In this document: one piece after another, positions 1 to 8,430 of the stretch
Layout of the letters: every line of letters begins with the position of its first letter
How positions within the stretch are numbered: position 1 is the stretch's first letter
NCBI GenBank assembly: GCA_030538085.1
Contig: JAUNUR010000033.1
Location: 1 to 33,273 of the forward strand
Origin: Pseudomonadota bacterium
GTDB taxonomy: Bacteria; Pseudomonadota; Gammaproteobacteria; Burkholderiales; Burkholderiaceae_C
DNA length: 33,273 nt
Direction: 5' to 3'
Made by a program: the position numbers and the translations under genes
The notes under the pieces: model-generated
What the model was told of the DNA's origin: nothing
Databases searched by the model: none
What the model saw: the letters and a program-made list of their open reading frames with translations, nothing else

Positions 1-202
1 CGCCCCAGAACAGCAGGTCCTCGATGTCGCGCCGCGTCCACGGCGCGGGCTGGGTAATGGAGGCGAACGGCTCTTGCCGCAGCCGCCGCGTGGCCAGGAA
101 AAAGAACAGCGCGAACGCCACCAGGTAGGTCAGGCCGTACCAGTGAACGGCCAGCGGGCCGATACGGATGGCGATGGGGTCGATTTGGGGGTGCAGCAGC
201 AT
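1..202 (-). CDS. lgt: Prolipoprotein diacylglyceryl transferase, N-terminal part (cut by window edge)
   Basis: Lgt transfers diacylglycerol from phosphatidylglycerol to the lipobox cysteine of prelipoproteins in the inner membrane. Only the first 67 codons lie in the window. The protein begins MLLHPQIDPIAIRIGPLAVH and continues with WYGLTYLVAFALFFFLATRR, which is the characteristic Lgt start: a short periplasmic lead with HPQIDP, the WYGL motif and the first membrane helix. It runs off the left edge at a DIEDLLFWG segment. The ATG at 202 lies 48 bases downstream of the epsilon-like gene stop, so it may be the third gene of that transcript. Family assignment is firm from the N-terminal motif; the rest of the protein cannot be judged. 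Confidence 0.9.
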   Translation of the reverse strand, partial: MLLHPQIDPIAIRIGPLAVHWYGLTYLVAFALFFFLATRRLRQEPFASITQPAPWTRRDIEDLLFWG

Positions 203-249
203 GGCGCCGATTGTGCACTTCCTGGGTGGCGCGGCCGTGCCTGCGACGC

Positions 250-672
250 TTAACGCCGGTCCCGCATGGCGGCGGCGAAGAACCGCACCAGCTCCACATC
301 CAGCTCCGCGCGCACCGCCGCGGCGCCAATGGGGCGCTCGGCAAACGGCACATGCACCGCCGCCTGTCGCCGTGCCTCGGCCATGCGCGCTTCCTCGGCC
401 CTGGCGTCGTGCCCGGCGTAATCAGCCAGCAGCGTCACGCCCCAGGGGGCCACTTCGACGATGCCGCCCATCACGTCGATCGTCAGTTCAGGCGCGTTCA
501 AGGGGCGGATCACCAGGCGGCCTGGCGCCAGTTCAGTGAGCAGCGGCGCGTGGTCCTTCAGCACGCCCAGGTAGCCCCACACGCCGGGCACGCCGACATA
601 GCTGACCTGGCCATGGAACAGCAGCTCATGGAGCGTGGAAACCTGCAGGTAAAAGCCGGGTGCATCAGCCAT
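250..672 (-). CDS. F1 ATP synthase epsilon subunit-like protein (paralogue, no beta gene beside it)
   Basis: This 140-residue protein matches the length and fold order of F-type epsilon subunits: an N-terminal beta-sandwich (about residues 1-85, with GVPGVWGYLGVLKDHAPLL corresponding to the usual ALPGExGELGIxPxHxPLI, then GGIVEVAPWGVTLLAD) and a charged helical C-terminus. It diverges from the housekeeping epsilon type. The ATG at 672 is preferred over the GTG at 675, because GGAG lies 6 bases before the ATG but only 3 before the GTG. With that start the gene overlaps the upstream gamma stop in a TGATG junction, indicating translational coupling. Canonical operons have beta between gamma and epsilon; here it is absent. 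The epsilon fold is seen; a role in a second or modified ATPase is inference. Confidence 0.82.
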   Translation of the reverse strand: MADAPGFYLQVSTLHELLFHGQVSYVGVPGVWGYLGVLKDHAPLLTELAPGRLVIRPLNAPELTIDVMGGIVEVAPWGVTLLADYAGHDARAEEARMAEARRQAAVHVPFAERPIGAAAVRAELDVELVRFFAAAMRDRR

Positions 673-1565
673 CACGCACTCCGCAATGCATTGGCGCCCG
701 CCACGATCTCGGCCAACTCGCGCGTGATGGCCTCCTGGCGCGACTTGTGATACTGGTGCGTCAGCTCGTCGAGCATGCGGTCGGCATTGTCGGTGGCGGC
801 CTTCATGGCCACCATGCGCGCGCTCTGCTCGCAGGCGGCGTTTTCCACGATGGCGCGGTAAATCACGGTTTCCACATAGCGCAGCAGCAGTGCATCGACG
901 ACGCGCCCCGGCTCCGGCTCATAGAGGTAGGGCACGCCCGCCTCGGCCCCCGTGAGCGCGGGCAACTCGGCCAGTTCACGACTGAACGGCAGAATGCGCG
1001 CCAGCACCGGCTCGAAGTTGAGCGCGTTCACGAACCGGTTGGTGGCAACGAAAAGCTCGTCGATCTGGCCGTCGAGAAACTGGTGCAATGGCACCGCCAC
1101 GGCGCCCATCAGCGCCGTCACGTCGTCGGGCGACAGGTCGGCCACCCCCACGGCTTGCGCCACGATCCTGGCGCCCGCGCGGCGCATGGCGCCCAGGCCG
1201 CGCGCGCCGATCACCGTCACGCTCACCCGCCGTCCCGCCGCCTGCCACGACAGCATCTGCGTGATGCACATGTGCAGCAAGCGCGTATTCAATGCGCCGC
1301 ACAAACCCTTGTCGGTGGTCACCACGATCATGCCGACCCGGTGCGCCGGCAAGCGCTGCGCCATCAGGGGTGAGCGGTAGTCCTCGCACTGCTCCAGCAT
1401 GCGCGCCACGATGCGGAACAAGGATTCGCTGTATGGCCGCACCGCGCGGGCACGCTGCTGCGCCCGCCCCATGCGGATGTAGGCGATGCGCTGCATCGCG
1501 CTGGTGATCTGCCGCGTCTTGGTGACGCTGGCGATGCGCTGGCGGATTTCGCGAGCCTGGGCCAT
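672..1565 (-). CDS. F1 ATP synthase gamma subunit-like protein (divergent paralogue)
   Basis: The gamma subunit is the central rotor shaft of F1-ATPase. This 297-residue protein has the family's ends and core: N-terminal MAQAREIRQRIASVTKTRQI and AMQ helix, the TTDKGLCGALNTRLL segment near residue 85, and the C-terminal helix with MVAMKAATDNADRMLDELT and SRQEAITRELAEIVAGANAL. The usual MVAASKM near residue 25 is changed to RIAYIRM, a sign of divergence from the housekeeping copy. It resembles ordinary F-type gamma, not the distinct gamma of N-ATPases. The gene is first in its unit, divergent from a membrane-protein gene, with no alpha or beta nearby. It is followed by an overlapping epsilon-like gene. 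Family identity is strong; whether it replaces, supplements or is independent of the main ATP synthase is unknown. Confidence 0.85.
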   Translation of the reverse strand: MAQAREIRQRIASVTKTRQITSAMQRIAYIRMGRAQQRARAVRPYSESLFRIVARMLEQCEDYRSPLMAQRLPAHRVGMIVVTTDKGLCGALNTRLLHMCITQMLSWQAAGRRVSVTVIGARGLGAMRRAGARIVAQAVGVADLSPDDVTALMGAVAVPLHQFLDGQIDELFVATNRFVNALNFEPVLARILPFSRELAELPALTGAEAGVPYLYEPEPGRVVDALLLRYVETVIYRAIVENAACEQSARMVAMKAATDNADRMLDELTHQYHKSRQEAITRELAEIVAGANALRSA

Positions 1566-1648
1566 GAAAAGATTGTGCCGTCAGCTTGTAAACGTTGGCA
1601 CCCCGCAAAAACTGGCAGCTTCTCACCGCAGTCGTACAAAATGCCGAT

Positions 1649-2275
1649 ATGCCCCGCTTTTTCATGCGTTTCGCACTTGCCCTGCTGACCAGCCTGGCAG
1701 TGGGCATCGGCGTGGGGCTGACCACGTTCGCGGTGTTTCTGGTGCTGGAAGTGACACTGCCCACGGGGCAGTTATGCGAGCGCATGGGCGGCAGCTTCGA
1801 GGGCGCCTGCAGCTACATGATGATGGCCATCGTGCTGCTGGCGGGCGTGGCGGCCGCGGTGCTTTATCTCATCGTCCGTCTGATCAAGGAGTTTTCACGG
1901 CCCACCGCACCTGCTCCAGCCAGTGAGCCACGGGGCGATGCGCATGCTGGCCCTGCGCCCGCCATGTCGGGAAACACCCCGCCACTGAGCCGTCTGTGGT
2001 GGCTGTCGTTGGCGCTGGCGTTGCTGGGTTTGCCAATGGCGGAAGTGCTGATGTGGATGTTCAACGCATCGCCTACGGCATTGCAGGCGCTGCGCGTGGC
2101 GACCTGGGGCGGCATCGGTTTTTACATCCTCATGTCGGCGCTTGAACTGCGCAAGCTGGGCCAGCAGCCCGTGCTGGCGTTGCTGGCCCTGGTGCCGTGG
2201 GTGGGCGTGCTGGCGGTGGCCGCGCTGGTCTTCTTCGTTCACCGCGCGCGCCCGACCGCTGGCAGCGGCGCCTGA
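1649..2275 (+). CDS. Hypothetical multi-pass membrane protein
   Basis: I do not recognise this 208-residue protein. It has about five hydrophobic segments: residues 8-34, 54-76, then after a Pro/Ala-rich polar linker (about 80-112) three more ending near residue 200. A polar loop after the first segment contains two cysteines (LCERMGGSFEGAC), possibly a periplasmic disulphide. The start is placed at MPRFFMRFALALL because upstream residues in the same frame are not signal-like and run into the divergent promoter region of the gamma-like gene. An ATG at 1664 is an alternative. It stands alone and converges with the DUF4034/Sel1-like gene across a palindromic repeat. Membrane location is a prediction from hydrophobicity. 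Confidence 0.6.
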   Translation: MPRFFMRFALALLTSLAVGIGVGLTTFAVFLVLEVTLPTGQLCERMGGSFEGACSYMMMAIVLLAGVAAAVLYLIVRLIKEFSRPTAPAPASEPRGDAHAGPAPAMSGNTPPLSRLWWLSLALALLGLPMAEVLMWMFNASPTALQALRVATWGGIGFYILMSALELRKLGQQPVLALLALVPWVGVLAVAALVFFVHRARPTAGSGA

Positions 2276-2403
2276 TTCCATTTCCACTTCAAGGCGTCAA
2301 TCACCGTCATCCCGACGAAGGCCGGGATCCAGGTTTTTCCGCACACGCCGCCTGGATTCCCTTCGCCGGAATGACGAGATATGGCAGCTTTGCTCTGGAA
2401 TTG
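2275..2403. repeat. 130-bp mosaic paired-hairpin repeat, copy A
   Basis: This stretch fills the gap between two convergent genes. It matches 18690-18820 in inverted orientation almost end to end: both share the outer flank ATTCCATTTCCACTTCAAGG, the linker TTTTTCCGCACACGCCG and the other flank GACGAGATATGGCA. Two hairpin arms (GTCATCCCGACGAAGGCCGG around 2310 and the GGATTCCCTTCGCCGGAATG arm around 2355) point at each other, as in paired REP elements. In copy B one arm is of a different sequence type. It could also act as a transcription barrier between the convergent genes, which is inference. Confidence 0.85.
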
Positions 2404-2418
2404 AAATGAGGCTGGCGC

Positions 2419-4476
2419 TCAGTAAATATCCGCCCCCTCACCCTGCCCCGGCAGATCGGCGGCCTTGAAGCGCCGCGCGGCCAGCGCGTAGCGCCCCTTC
2501 TTGATCAGCGACGTGCCTTCCACCATCTCGATGGTGCCTTGCACGAATTCATCCTCGGGGTCGACGCGGCGCACGCCCTCGCACCAGCGCACAGCCTCAG
2601 CGTAGTCGTACAGCGGGTGGCTGTCGTCGACATAGAAACGCGACACCGCGCACATGCACCAAACGTGGCCACGATCGCCGTATTCGCGCACGCAGGGCAG
2701 CACGCGCTGGACAACCACCGGATCGGCCGGTTGGTTGACCAGGCCGTTGGCCAGGCGGTTGAGAAACCCGTCGACATACCTGGCCTCCATGTCCGAAAGT
2801 TCCTCTTCTTCCGCCATGCGGTCAAGGTAGCGCAGCATCCACTCGAAACTCTGGTGGCGCCAGGCACGCTCTTGCGCCTCGGGCAGGTCGGGCAGTTCAG
2901 CCTGGTCGTGCGTCAGCACCGCCATGTTGGAGATGGCCGCGCCACAGTTGTTGTCGGCCGCCAGCCGACTGTAGTGCTGCGATTTTTCCAGGTCGAAGTG
3001 CGAGCCGGCGTCCTGGTAATAGGCACCCAGCTTGAGCTGTTGCAGGCTGTAGCCGTGGTCGGCGGCTTCGCGCATGAGGCCCAGAACACGATCCTGCTCG
3101 CCCGCGTCTTCGAGCGGGCTGATCACCGGCTCGAACGGGCAGTCGCACGGATACGGCTCGGGCGGCAGCAGGCGCCGGGCATGGTCGTACCACTGCCGCG
3201 CCACCGACAGGTTCTGCGGCAGCCCGGCCCAGCCGTTTTCGCACAGAAAACCGTACAGCACGGCGGCCTGCGGCTGGCGCAGCTTGTTCAGGCTGGCCAT
3301 TTGCGCCAGCCAGGTGCCCTGGCGGTCGTGTTCCAGCCAGAACGTCAACGCCATGCGCACGTCGTCGCCTTCCACCCAGTTCAGCGGCGCGGTGACGCGG
3401 TAGTGCGCGGCCACCTCTTCCGCTGGCCGTCCGGCCTGCTGGCACAGCTTGGCCAGGCTGCGGTGGATGCGGCCCCGCAGGTTGTCGGCCAGGGGGCGCT
3501 TGAGCACGGCCTCGGCCTTGGCGATGACCTGCTTCAGATAGCGTGGGTCCTCGTCATCGCCCTCGGCGTTGACCGGGTCCAGCTCATCGCTCCAGGCGTA
3601 GTAGCGGATGAAGCCTTTTTCTTCCTCGCTCAGATCGCTCAGGTACGGCGCATCGGCCAGCGCCAGGATTTCGTCCCAGCTACCGCCCCAGCGCGGCAGG
3701 ATGAAATTGGCATAGGAGGCGATGGCTTCCACCGCAGGCCGTTTCAGGCCGTGGGCCACGCGCATCCAGAACCAGGCCTCGTCCTGCGCATGTTCATGCC
3801 GCTCGGCACGTAATGGAAGAAAGGGTTGCAGGCAGGCAGGCATCTGGGCCGGCAACGGTGGCAATTCCAGCCGGTCCAGCCCCCGGCTGGCCAGCAGTTG
3901 GCGCAGCTCGGGTGATTCGTCCAGCTCGAACACCGCGCTGGCGGGGCGCTGGCCGCTGTCCAACCAGTCGGTCAGCCATTGCGGCTCTTCAAAGCCGCCC
4001 ACCATGTTGACGATGCTCCGCATCAACAGCCACAGGCGGCTGTCATCGGCGGCCTGGCGCGACAGATAGTCCATCGCCAGCACACAGCCAGCGTGGTTGG
4101 CGTAGGCGGCGGCTTGCCATTGCTGCTCGCCCACGCTGCCGGCCCAGCCCTCGCCACGGTAGTCCCAGCCCACGCCGCACCAGTGCACCACGCGCAGCAG
4201 CGGCGCCCAGAAGCTATCCGGGCGCGCCGCCTGCCAGTCGTCCAGCAGCTTCGGCTGATTGAGCTGGCGCAGCCTGCACACTTCGGCCAGGTTGTTGGCG
4301 GCCTCTACCAGGTCCTGCTCGCCCTTGAGCCCCGGCACAAGGGCCAGCGCGTCCAGCTCGGCGTCCAGCGCCGCCCAGTCGCGCGCGGGCAGCAGCGCCC
4401 ACCAGTTGGGCCGCTCGGCGGCAAAGGCTTCGTCCACGCGCTCGGCGGACAGGGGCTGGGCAGCGGTCGTGTTCAT
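2419..4476 (-). CDS. DUF4034-like / Sel1-repeat-like protein
   Basis: This 685-residue, probably cytoplasmic protein has no signal peptide or membrane helix. The N-terminal 300 residues resemble DUF4034: an ARDWAALDAELD start region, WQAARPDSFWAPLLRV near 81-96, and YANFILPRWGGSWDEI at 255-270. Two Sel1-like helical repeats follow at about 403-434 (AVLYGFLCENGWAGLPQNLS then ARQWYDHA) and 464-515 (REAADHGYSLQQLKLGAYYQ, then SRLAADNNCGAAISNMAVL). Such repeats mediate protein-protein contacts. The ATG at 4476 is chosen because it overlaps the upstream TGA in an ATGA junction; a longer reading to 4533 lies inside the upstream gene. It is coupled to the PcfJ-DUF1266 protein, so a shared complex or pathway is likely. 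Molecular function is unknown. Confidence 0.75.
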   Translation of the reverse strand: MNTTAAQPLSAERVDEAFAAERPNWWALLPARDWAALDAELDALALVPGLKGEQDLVEAANNLAEVCRLRQLNQPKLLDDWQAARPDSFWAPLLRVVHWCGVGWDYRGEGWAGSVGEQQWQAAAYANHAGCVLAMDYLSRQAADDSRLWLLMRSIVNMVGGFEEPQWLTDWLDSGQRPASAVFELDESPELRQLLASRGLDRLELPPLPAQMPACLQPFLPLRAERHEHAQDEAWFWMRVAHGLKRPAVEAIASYANFILPRWGGSWDEILALADAPYLSDLSEEEKGFIRYYAWSDELDPVNAEGDDEDPRYLKQVIAKAEAVLKRPLADNLRGRIHRSLAKLCQQAGRPAEEVAAHYRVTAPLNWVEGDDVRMALTFWLEHDRQGTWLAQMASLNKLRQPQAAVLYGFLCENGWAGLPQNLSVARQWYDHARRLLPPEPYPCDCPFEPVISPLEDAGEQDRVLGLMREAADHGYSLQQLKLGAYYQDAGSHFDLEKSQHYSRLAADNNCGAAISNMAVLTHDQAELPDLPEAQERAWRHQSFEWMLRYLDRMAEEEELSDMEARYVDGFLNRLANGLVNQPADPVVVQRVLPCVREYGDRGHVWCMCAVSRFYVDDSHPLYDYAEAVRWCEGVRRVDPEDEFVQGTIEMVEGTSLIKKGRYALAARRFKAADLPGQGEGADIY

Positions 4477-6470
4477 GATGGAGTGCTTTCTTCTGAATGA
4501 TGAGAGGACTTCGGCGCGGATGATAGAGGCCACAGTGCTTCACCAACCCAGCCGCGCGCTTCGTCGGAGGTCACCAGCGCGTCTTCGCGCCAGGGCAGGT
4601 GCTTCCAGTTGCTGGCGAAGCCCTCCAGGTATTCCTCGGCCTCGACTTCGGCGATGCGGCGCAGGTTGCGGTTTTGCTGCCAGCTCAGCCAGGCGCCGCG
4701 CCCCCGCGCATAGGCCTGGGCAAAGCCGCGCCAGTCGTCAAAGCAGTCCTGCACGCGCTGGGCGTTCAGGCGCAGAAAGCGCTCGGCCCGCGCTTCGGGC
4801 AGATGGCCGCAGGCGGTCAGCACGCGCAGCACGAAGGTCTGCCGCGCCGCCGCGAAGGCCAGCAGGTCGTAGGCGGCGATGCCCGCGCCAGCGCAATGGG
4901 CCATGAAGTCGCCATCGCAAAACTGCGGCACGCCAAAGAACTGGAACCAGAACTTCTGCAGCCACTCGGCGCGCTCGCCGGCGTCGGCGGGGAAATCCAG
5001 ATCGCGCTCCACCCGCTCGCGCAGCGTGGCCTGCGCGCTGGCACTCAGACCCAGCGCGAACCCGCTGTGGCGCGGATAGACGCTGATGCCCTGGCGCAGG
5101 TACAGCAGGTCGGCCACGGCAAACGCCCAGCGCTGGCGCCGCTCGTGCCGCGCATCGGACGCGGGCGCCGCTGGTGGCAACAGGCCGAGCCAGCGGCGGC
5201 GGGGCGGTGTGATGGGCGCAGGCACGCTGGTGTCCGCCGCAGTGGGCGCTTGCGCCAGCAGCGCCGCCAGCCATCCGCTGGGCGGGTCGGCGTCGGCCTC
5301 GACAATCTCCTTCAAATCGTCCCGCGACAGGCCCAGCACGGCGGCGGCCAGCACGGTGGGCGGCGGCGCCTGGGCACCGCCCAGCATGGCGCGGGCCGCG
5401 ACCCATGGGTGCCCGCCAAGGGCGAGCCAGTATTCGCGCACGCCGGGGTTGGGATGCCGCGCGATCAGCGCGGCCTGTTCGGCCAGCAAACGCTGGGCCT
5501 GGGGCAGATGCAGGTGGGCGTGGAAGGGCACGATGCGCGGTGCATCGGCTGACGCGGCTTCCGCGGGCAAGTGCATCAGGCCCAGCGCCGCGCAATCGGC
5601 CACGCCGTCAATGCCCAGCGCCAGATGGTTCAAGAATGAGAGCACGCCTGGCACGTATTTCGCCGACGGCGGCCGGTTCTGCTTGCCCTTGACCTGCTCC
5701 AGCCGCCATTCGCCCAGCTCCTGGATCAGACTGAGGGTGACGTGGGGCTGGTTGCCCGCGTCGCGCAGCGAGAAGATGCGCCGCTGCCCCTGTTCGATGG
5801 AGCGCGCATAGAAGTCGCCATAGCCGCCGCGCAGGTTTTCGCGGTCCTCGAACTCGCCCACGCAATGCTGCATGTGGAACGATTCGTAGGCCATTTCGGA
5901 GCGCAGCAGGTCGCCCGCGCTGACGAACTCCACGAAGCGGCCCTGCGCCGTCTCCAGTTCGACGCGAAACGCCTCGGGCGAGCTGGGCGCCCAGCCCGCG
6001 CGGCGCTGACGCGCCATGCGCTCGTGGTCTTGGTGCCAGCGCGCCAGCGCCTCGAAATAGGTGATCTTGTGCAGCTTGCCCGCCAGGCGGCGCCCGCGCA
6101 GGGCGTGCAGGAATTCGAGCATCTGCCGCTCGGCATCGATCAGGCGCGGGTGTTCGGGGTCGATGTAATGGGGCGGCTCGGCAGCGGCGCCTTCTTGTGC
6201 CTGCAGGTGACGCACGAACCACGCCGGCGGCGCCAGCTCGGGCTGGCACAGTGCCCAGCGGCGCACGCTGTCCACCGGCACGGTGTGGGCGAAGCTGCCC
6301 ACGCACCAGCGGAAGAAGTGGTTGCCCAGCCAGTCGCGGATTTCAGGCGGGTCTTGCCGCCGCTGCGCCCGCGCGTCGATGGCGCGCCGGATGTGCGGCG
6401 CGTTGACCACGTTGCGCGGCTGGTAGCCATGCGCGCGCCGGGCATCGGCAGTACCGATAGACCGCGACAT
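4473..6470 (-). CDS. PcfJ-like / DUF1266-like two-domain protein
   Basis: This 665-residue soluble protein has an N-terminal PcfJ-like region (about 110-285) recognised by MQHCVGEF at 200-207, FSLRDAGNQPHVTLSLI at 233-249 and the closing QVKGKQNRPPSAKYV from 259. PcfJ-like domains are known from conjugative-element proteins of unclear activity. After a linker with one weak leucine-rich-variant-like unit (HPNPGVREYWLAL near 339) and a Pro/Ala stretch (about 405-440), residues 495-605 resemble DUF1266: GIAAYDLLAFAAARQTFVLR, then FDDWRGFAQAYARGRGAWLS. Its start lies 17 bases behind ilvD with no terminator between, so it is probably read from the ilvD promoter. It overlaps the next gene by 4 bases. 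Domain calls are from pattern memory; the function of either domain is not established. Confidence 0.75.
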   Translation of the reverse strand: MSRSIGTADARRAHGYQPRNVVNAPHIRRAIDARAQRRQDPPEIRDWLGNHFFRWCVGSFAHTVPVDSVRRWALCQPELAPPAWFVRHLQAQEGAAAEPPHYIDPEHPRLIDAERQMLEFLHALRGRRLAGKLHKITYFEALARWHQDHERMARQRRAGWAPSSPEAFRVELETAQGRFVEFVSAGDLLRSEMAYESFHMQHCVGEFEDRENLRGGYGDFYARSIEQGQRRIFSLRDAGNQPHVTLSLIQELGEWRLEQVKGKQNRPPSAKYVPGVLSFLNHLALGIDGVADCAALGLMHLPAEAASADAPRIVPFHAHLHLPQAQRLLAEQAALIARHPNPGVREYWLALGGHPWVAARAMLGGAQAPPPTVLAAAVLGLSRDDLKEIVEADADPPSGWLAALLAQAPTAADTSVPAPITPPRRRWLGLLPPAAPASDARHERRQRWAFAVADLLYLRQGISVYPRHSGFALGLSASAQATLRERVERDLDFPADAGERAEWLQKFWFQFFGVPQFCDGDFMAHCAGAGIAAYDLLAFAAARQTFVLRVLTACGHLPEARAERFLRLNAQRVQDCFDDWRGFAQAYARGRGAWLSWQQNRNLRRIAEVEAEEYLEGFASNWKHLPWREDALVTSDEARGWVGEALWPLSSAPKSSHHSEESTPS

Positions 6471-6487
6471 GGGGGCTGAGATGCGGG

Positions 6488-8347
6488 TCAGTCCTGGAGC
6501 AGCGACAAATCGCGCACCGCGCCCTTGTCGGCGGACATGGCCAGCCTGGCGTAGGCCTTGAGCGCCGCCGACACTTTGCGCGGACGCGGCCGGGCGGGCT
6601 TCCAGCCCAGCTTGTCCTGCTCTGCGCGGCGCTTGGTCAACTCCTCATCAGACACCAGCACGTCGATGGTGCGGTTGGGAATGTCGATGCGGATGCGGTC
6701 GCCGTTGCGCACCAGGCCGATGGCACCACCCCCTGCCGCCTCGGGCGAGCAGTGGCCAATCGACAGACCCGAGGTGCCGCCCGAGAAGCGCCCATCGGTC
6801 AGCAGCGCGCAGGCCTTGCCCAGGCCCTTGCTCTTGATGTAGCTGGTGGGGTAGAGCATCTCCTGCATGCCGGGGCCGCCCTTGGGGCCTTCGTAGCGCA
6901 CCACCACCACGTCGCCGGCCTTCACCTGGTCGGCCAGGATGTGCTCGACGGCCTCGTCCTGCGACTCGACCACGTGGGCCGGGCCTTCGAACACCAGCAG
7001 GCTGTCGTCGACACCCGCGGTCTTGACCACACAGCCGTTCAGGGCGATGTTGCCGCGCAACACGGCCAGGCCGCCCTCTTTCGAGAAGGCGTGATCGACG
7101 GAGCGGATACAGCCGCCCGCGCGATCGGTGTCCAGGCTGGGCCAGCGCACCGACTGGCTGAAGGCGACCTGCGTGGGCACGCCGCCGGGGCCGGCCTGGT
7201 AGAAGGTCCGCACCGCCTCGCTGGGCTGGCGCATCAGGTCCCATTCGGCCAGTGCATCGCCCAGCGTGGGGGCGTGCACGGTGGGCGTGTCGGTGTGCAG
7301 TTTGCCGGCGCGCTCCAGCTCGCCCAGGATGGCCATGATGCCGCCGGCGCGGTGCACATCCTCGATGTGGTACTTGTCGGTGTTGGGCGCCACCTTGCAC
7401 AGCTGCGGCACCACGCGCGAGAGACGGTCGATGTCCTGCATCGTGAAGTCGATCTCGGCCTCTTGCGCGATGGCCAGCAGGTGCAGGATGGTGTTGGTGG
7501 AGCCGCCCATGGCGATATCGAGCGTCATGGCGTTCTCGAACGCCTTGAAGCCCACGCTGCGAGGCAGCACACGCTCGTCGTCCTGCTCGTAATAGCGTTT
7601 GGTCAGTTCCACGATCAGGTGGCCAGCGCGCTTGAACAGCGCCTCACGGTCGGCGTGCGTGGCCACCACGGTGCCGTTGCCCGGCAGTGACAGGCCCAGC
7701 GCCTCGGTCAGGCAGTTCATCGAGTTAGCAGTGAACATGCCCGAGCACGAACCACAGGTCGGGCAGGCGGAGCGCTCCGCCTCAGCCACGTCGGCATCGC
7801 TCACGGCACTGTCGGCAGCCATGACCATGGCGTCGATCAAGTCCAGCTTTTTGAACTGGATAGGCGCGGTATCGGGCACGGCCAGCTTGCTCTTGCCCGC
7901 CTCCATCGGCCCGCCGGAGACGAAGATGACCGGAATGTTCAGCCGCATCGCCGCCATCAGCATGCCGGGCGTGATCTTGTCGCAGTTGCTGATGCACACC
8001 ATGGCGTCGGCGCAGTGGCCGTTGACCATGTATTCCACGCTGTCGGCGATCAGGTCGCGGCTGGGCAGGCTGTAGAGCATGCCGTCATGGCCCATGGCGA
8101 TGCCGTCGTCGATGGCGATGGTGTTGAACTCCTTGGCCACGCCGCCCGCCGCCTCAATCTCGCGCGCCACCAACTGGCCCATGTCCTTCAAGTGCACGTG
8201 GCCGGGCACGAACTGCGTGAAGCTGTTGACGACGGCGATGATGGGCTTTTCAAAGTCGCCATCCTTCATGCCGGTGGCGCGCCACAGCGAGCGGGCTCCG
8301 GCCATGTTGCGGCCGGCGGTGGAGGTTCTGGAACGGTAGATGGGCAT
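6488..8347 (-). CDS. ilvD: Dihydroxy-acid dehydratase
   Basis: IlvD dehydrates 2,3-dihydroxy-isovalerate and its methylvalerate homologue to 2-oxo acids in valine, leucine and isoleucine synthesis. The protein starts at [20 protein letters not shown] (ATG at 8347), giving 619 residues, close to the 616 of E. coli; a longer reading adds 13 non-conserved residues. Fe-S and metal ligands sit where expected: D81 in AIDDG, C122 in [11 protein letters not shown] with the carboxylatable K124, and C195 in [21 protein letters not shown]-terminal [20 protein letters not shown] is the conserved signature. A GATAAT-like hexamer lies on the minus strand about 65 bases upstream. The next two genes follow within 17 and -4 bases, an unusual pairing for ilvD. 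Confidence 0.97.
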   Translation of the reverse strand: MPIYRSRTSTAGRNMAGARSLWRATGMKDGDFEKPIIAVVNSFTQFVPGHVHLKDMGQLVAREIEAAGGVAKEFNTIAIDDGIAMGHDGMLYSLPSRDLIADSVEYMVNGHCADAMVCISNCDKITPGMLMAAMRLNIPVIFVSGGPMEAGKSKLAVPDTAPIQFKKLDLIDAMVMAADSAVSDADVAEAERSACPTCGSCSGMFTANSMNCLTEALGLSLPGNGTVVATHADREALFKRAGHLIVELTKRYYEQDDERVLPRSVGFKAFENAMTLDIAMGGSTNTILHLLAIAQEAEIDFTMQDIDRLSRVVPQLCKVAPNTDKYHIEDVHRAGGIMAILGELERAGKLHTDTPTVHAPTLGDALAEWDLMRQPSEAVRTFYQAGPGGVPTQVAFSQSVRWPSLDTDRAGGCIRSVDHAFSKEGGLAVLRGNIALNGCVVKTAGVDDSLLVFEGPAHVVESQDEAVEHILADQVKAGDVVVVRYEGPKGGPGMQEMLYPTSYIKSKGLGKACALLTDGRFSGGTSGLSIGHCSPEAAGGGAIGLVRNGDRIRIDIPNRTIDVLVSDEELTKRRAEQDKLGWKPARPRPRKVSAALKAYARLAMSADKGAVRDLSLLQD

Positions 8348-8430
8348 GGGGTGATCGAGAAAATTGAAAGACGCCGTTGACCACATGCAACGGGCGTCCC
8401 ATTATCGCGACCCCATCGTCGGCATGGCCG

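Noticed and set aside
250-1565. N-ATPase remnant
   Set aside because: N-ATPase gamma proteins have a different N-terminus and lie at the end of an operon led by beta and epsilon. The sequence here follows the ordinary F-type gamma pattern, so a remnant of that operon is unlikely.
2301-2390. Ordinary rho-independent terminator between the convergent genes at 2275 and 2419
   Set aside because: The hairpins belong to a dispersed repeat also found at 18690-18820 between genes on the same strand, and no T run follows either arm.
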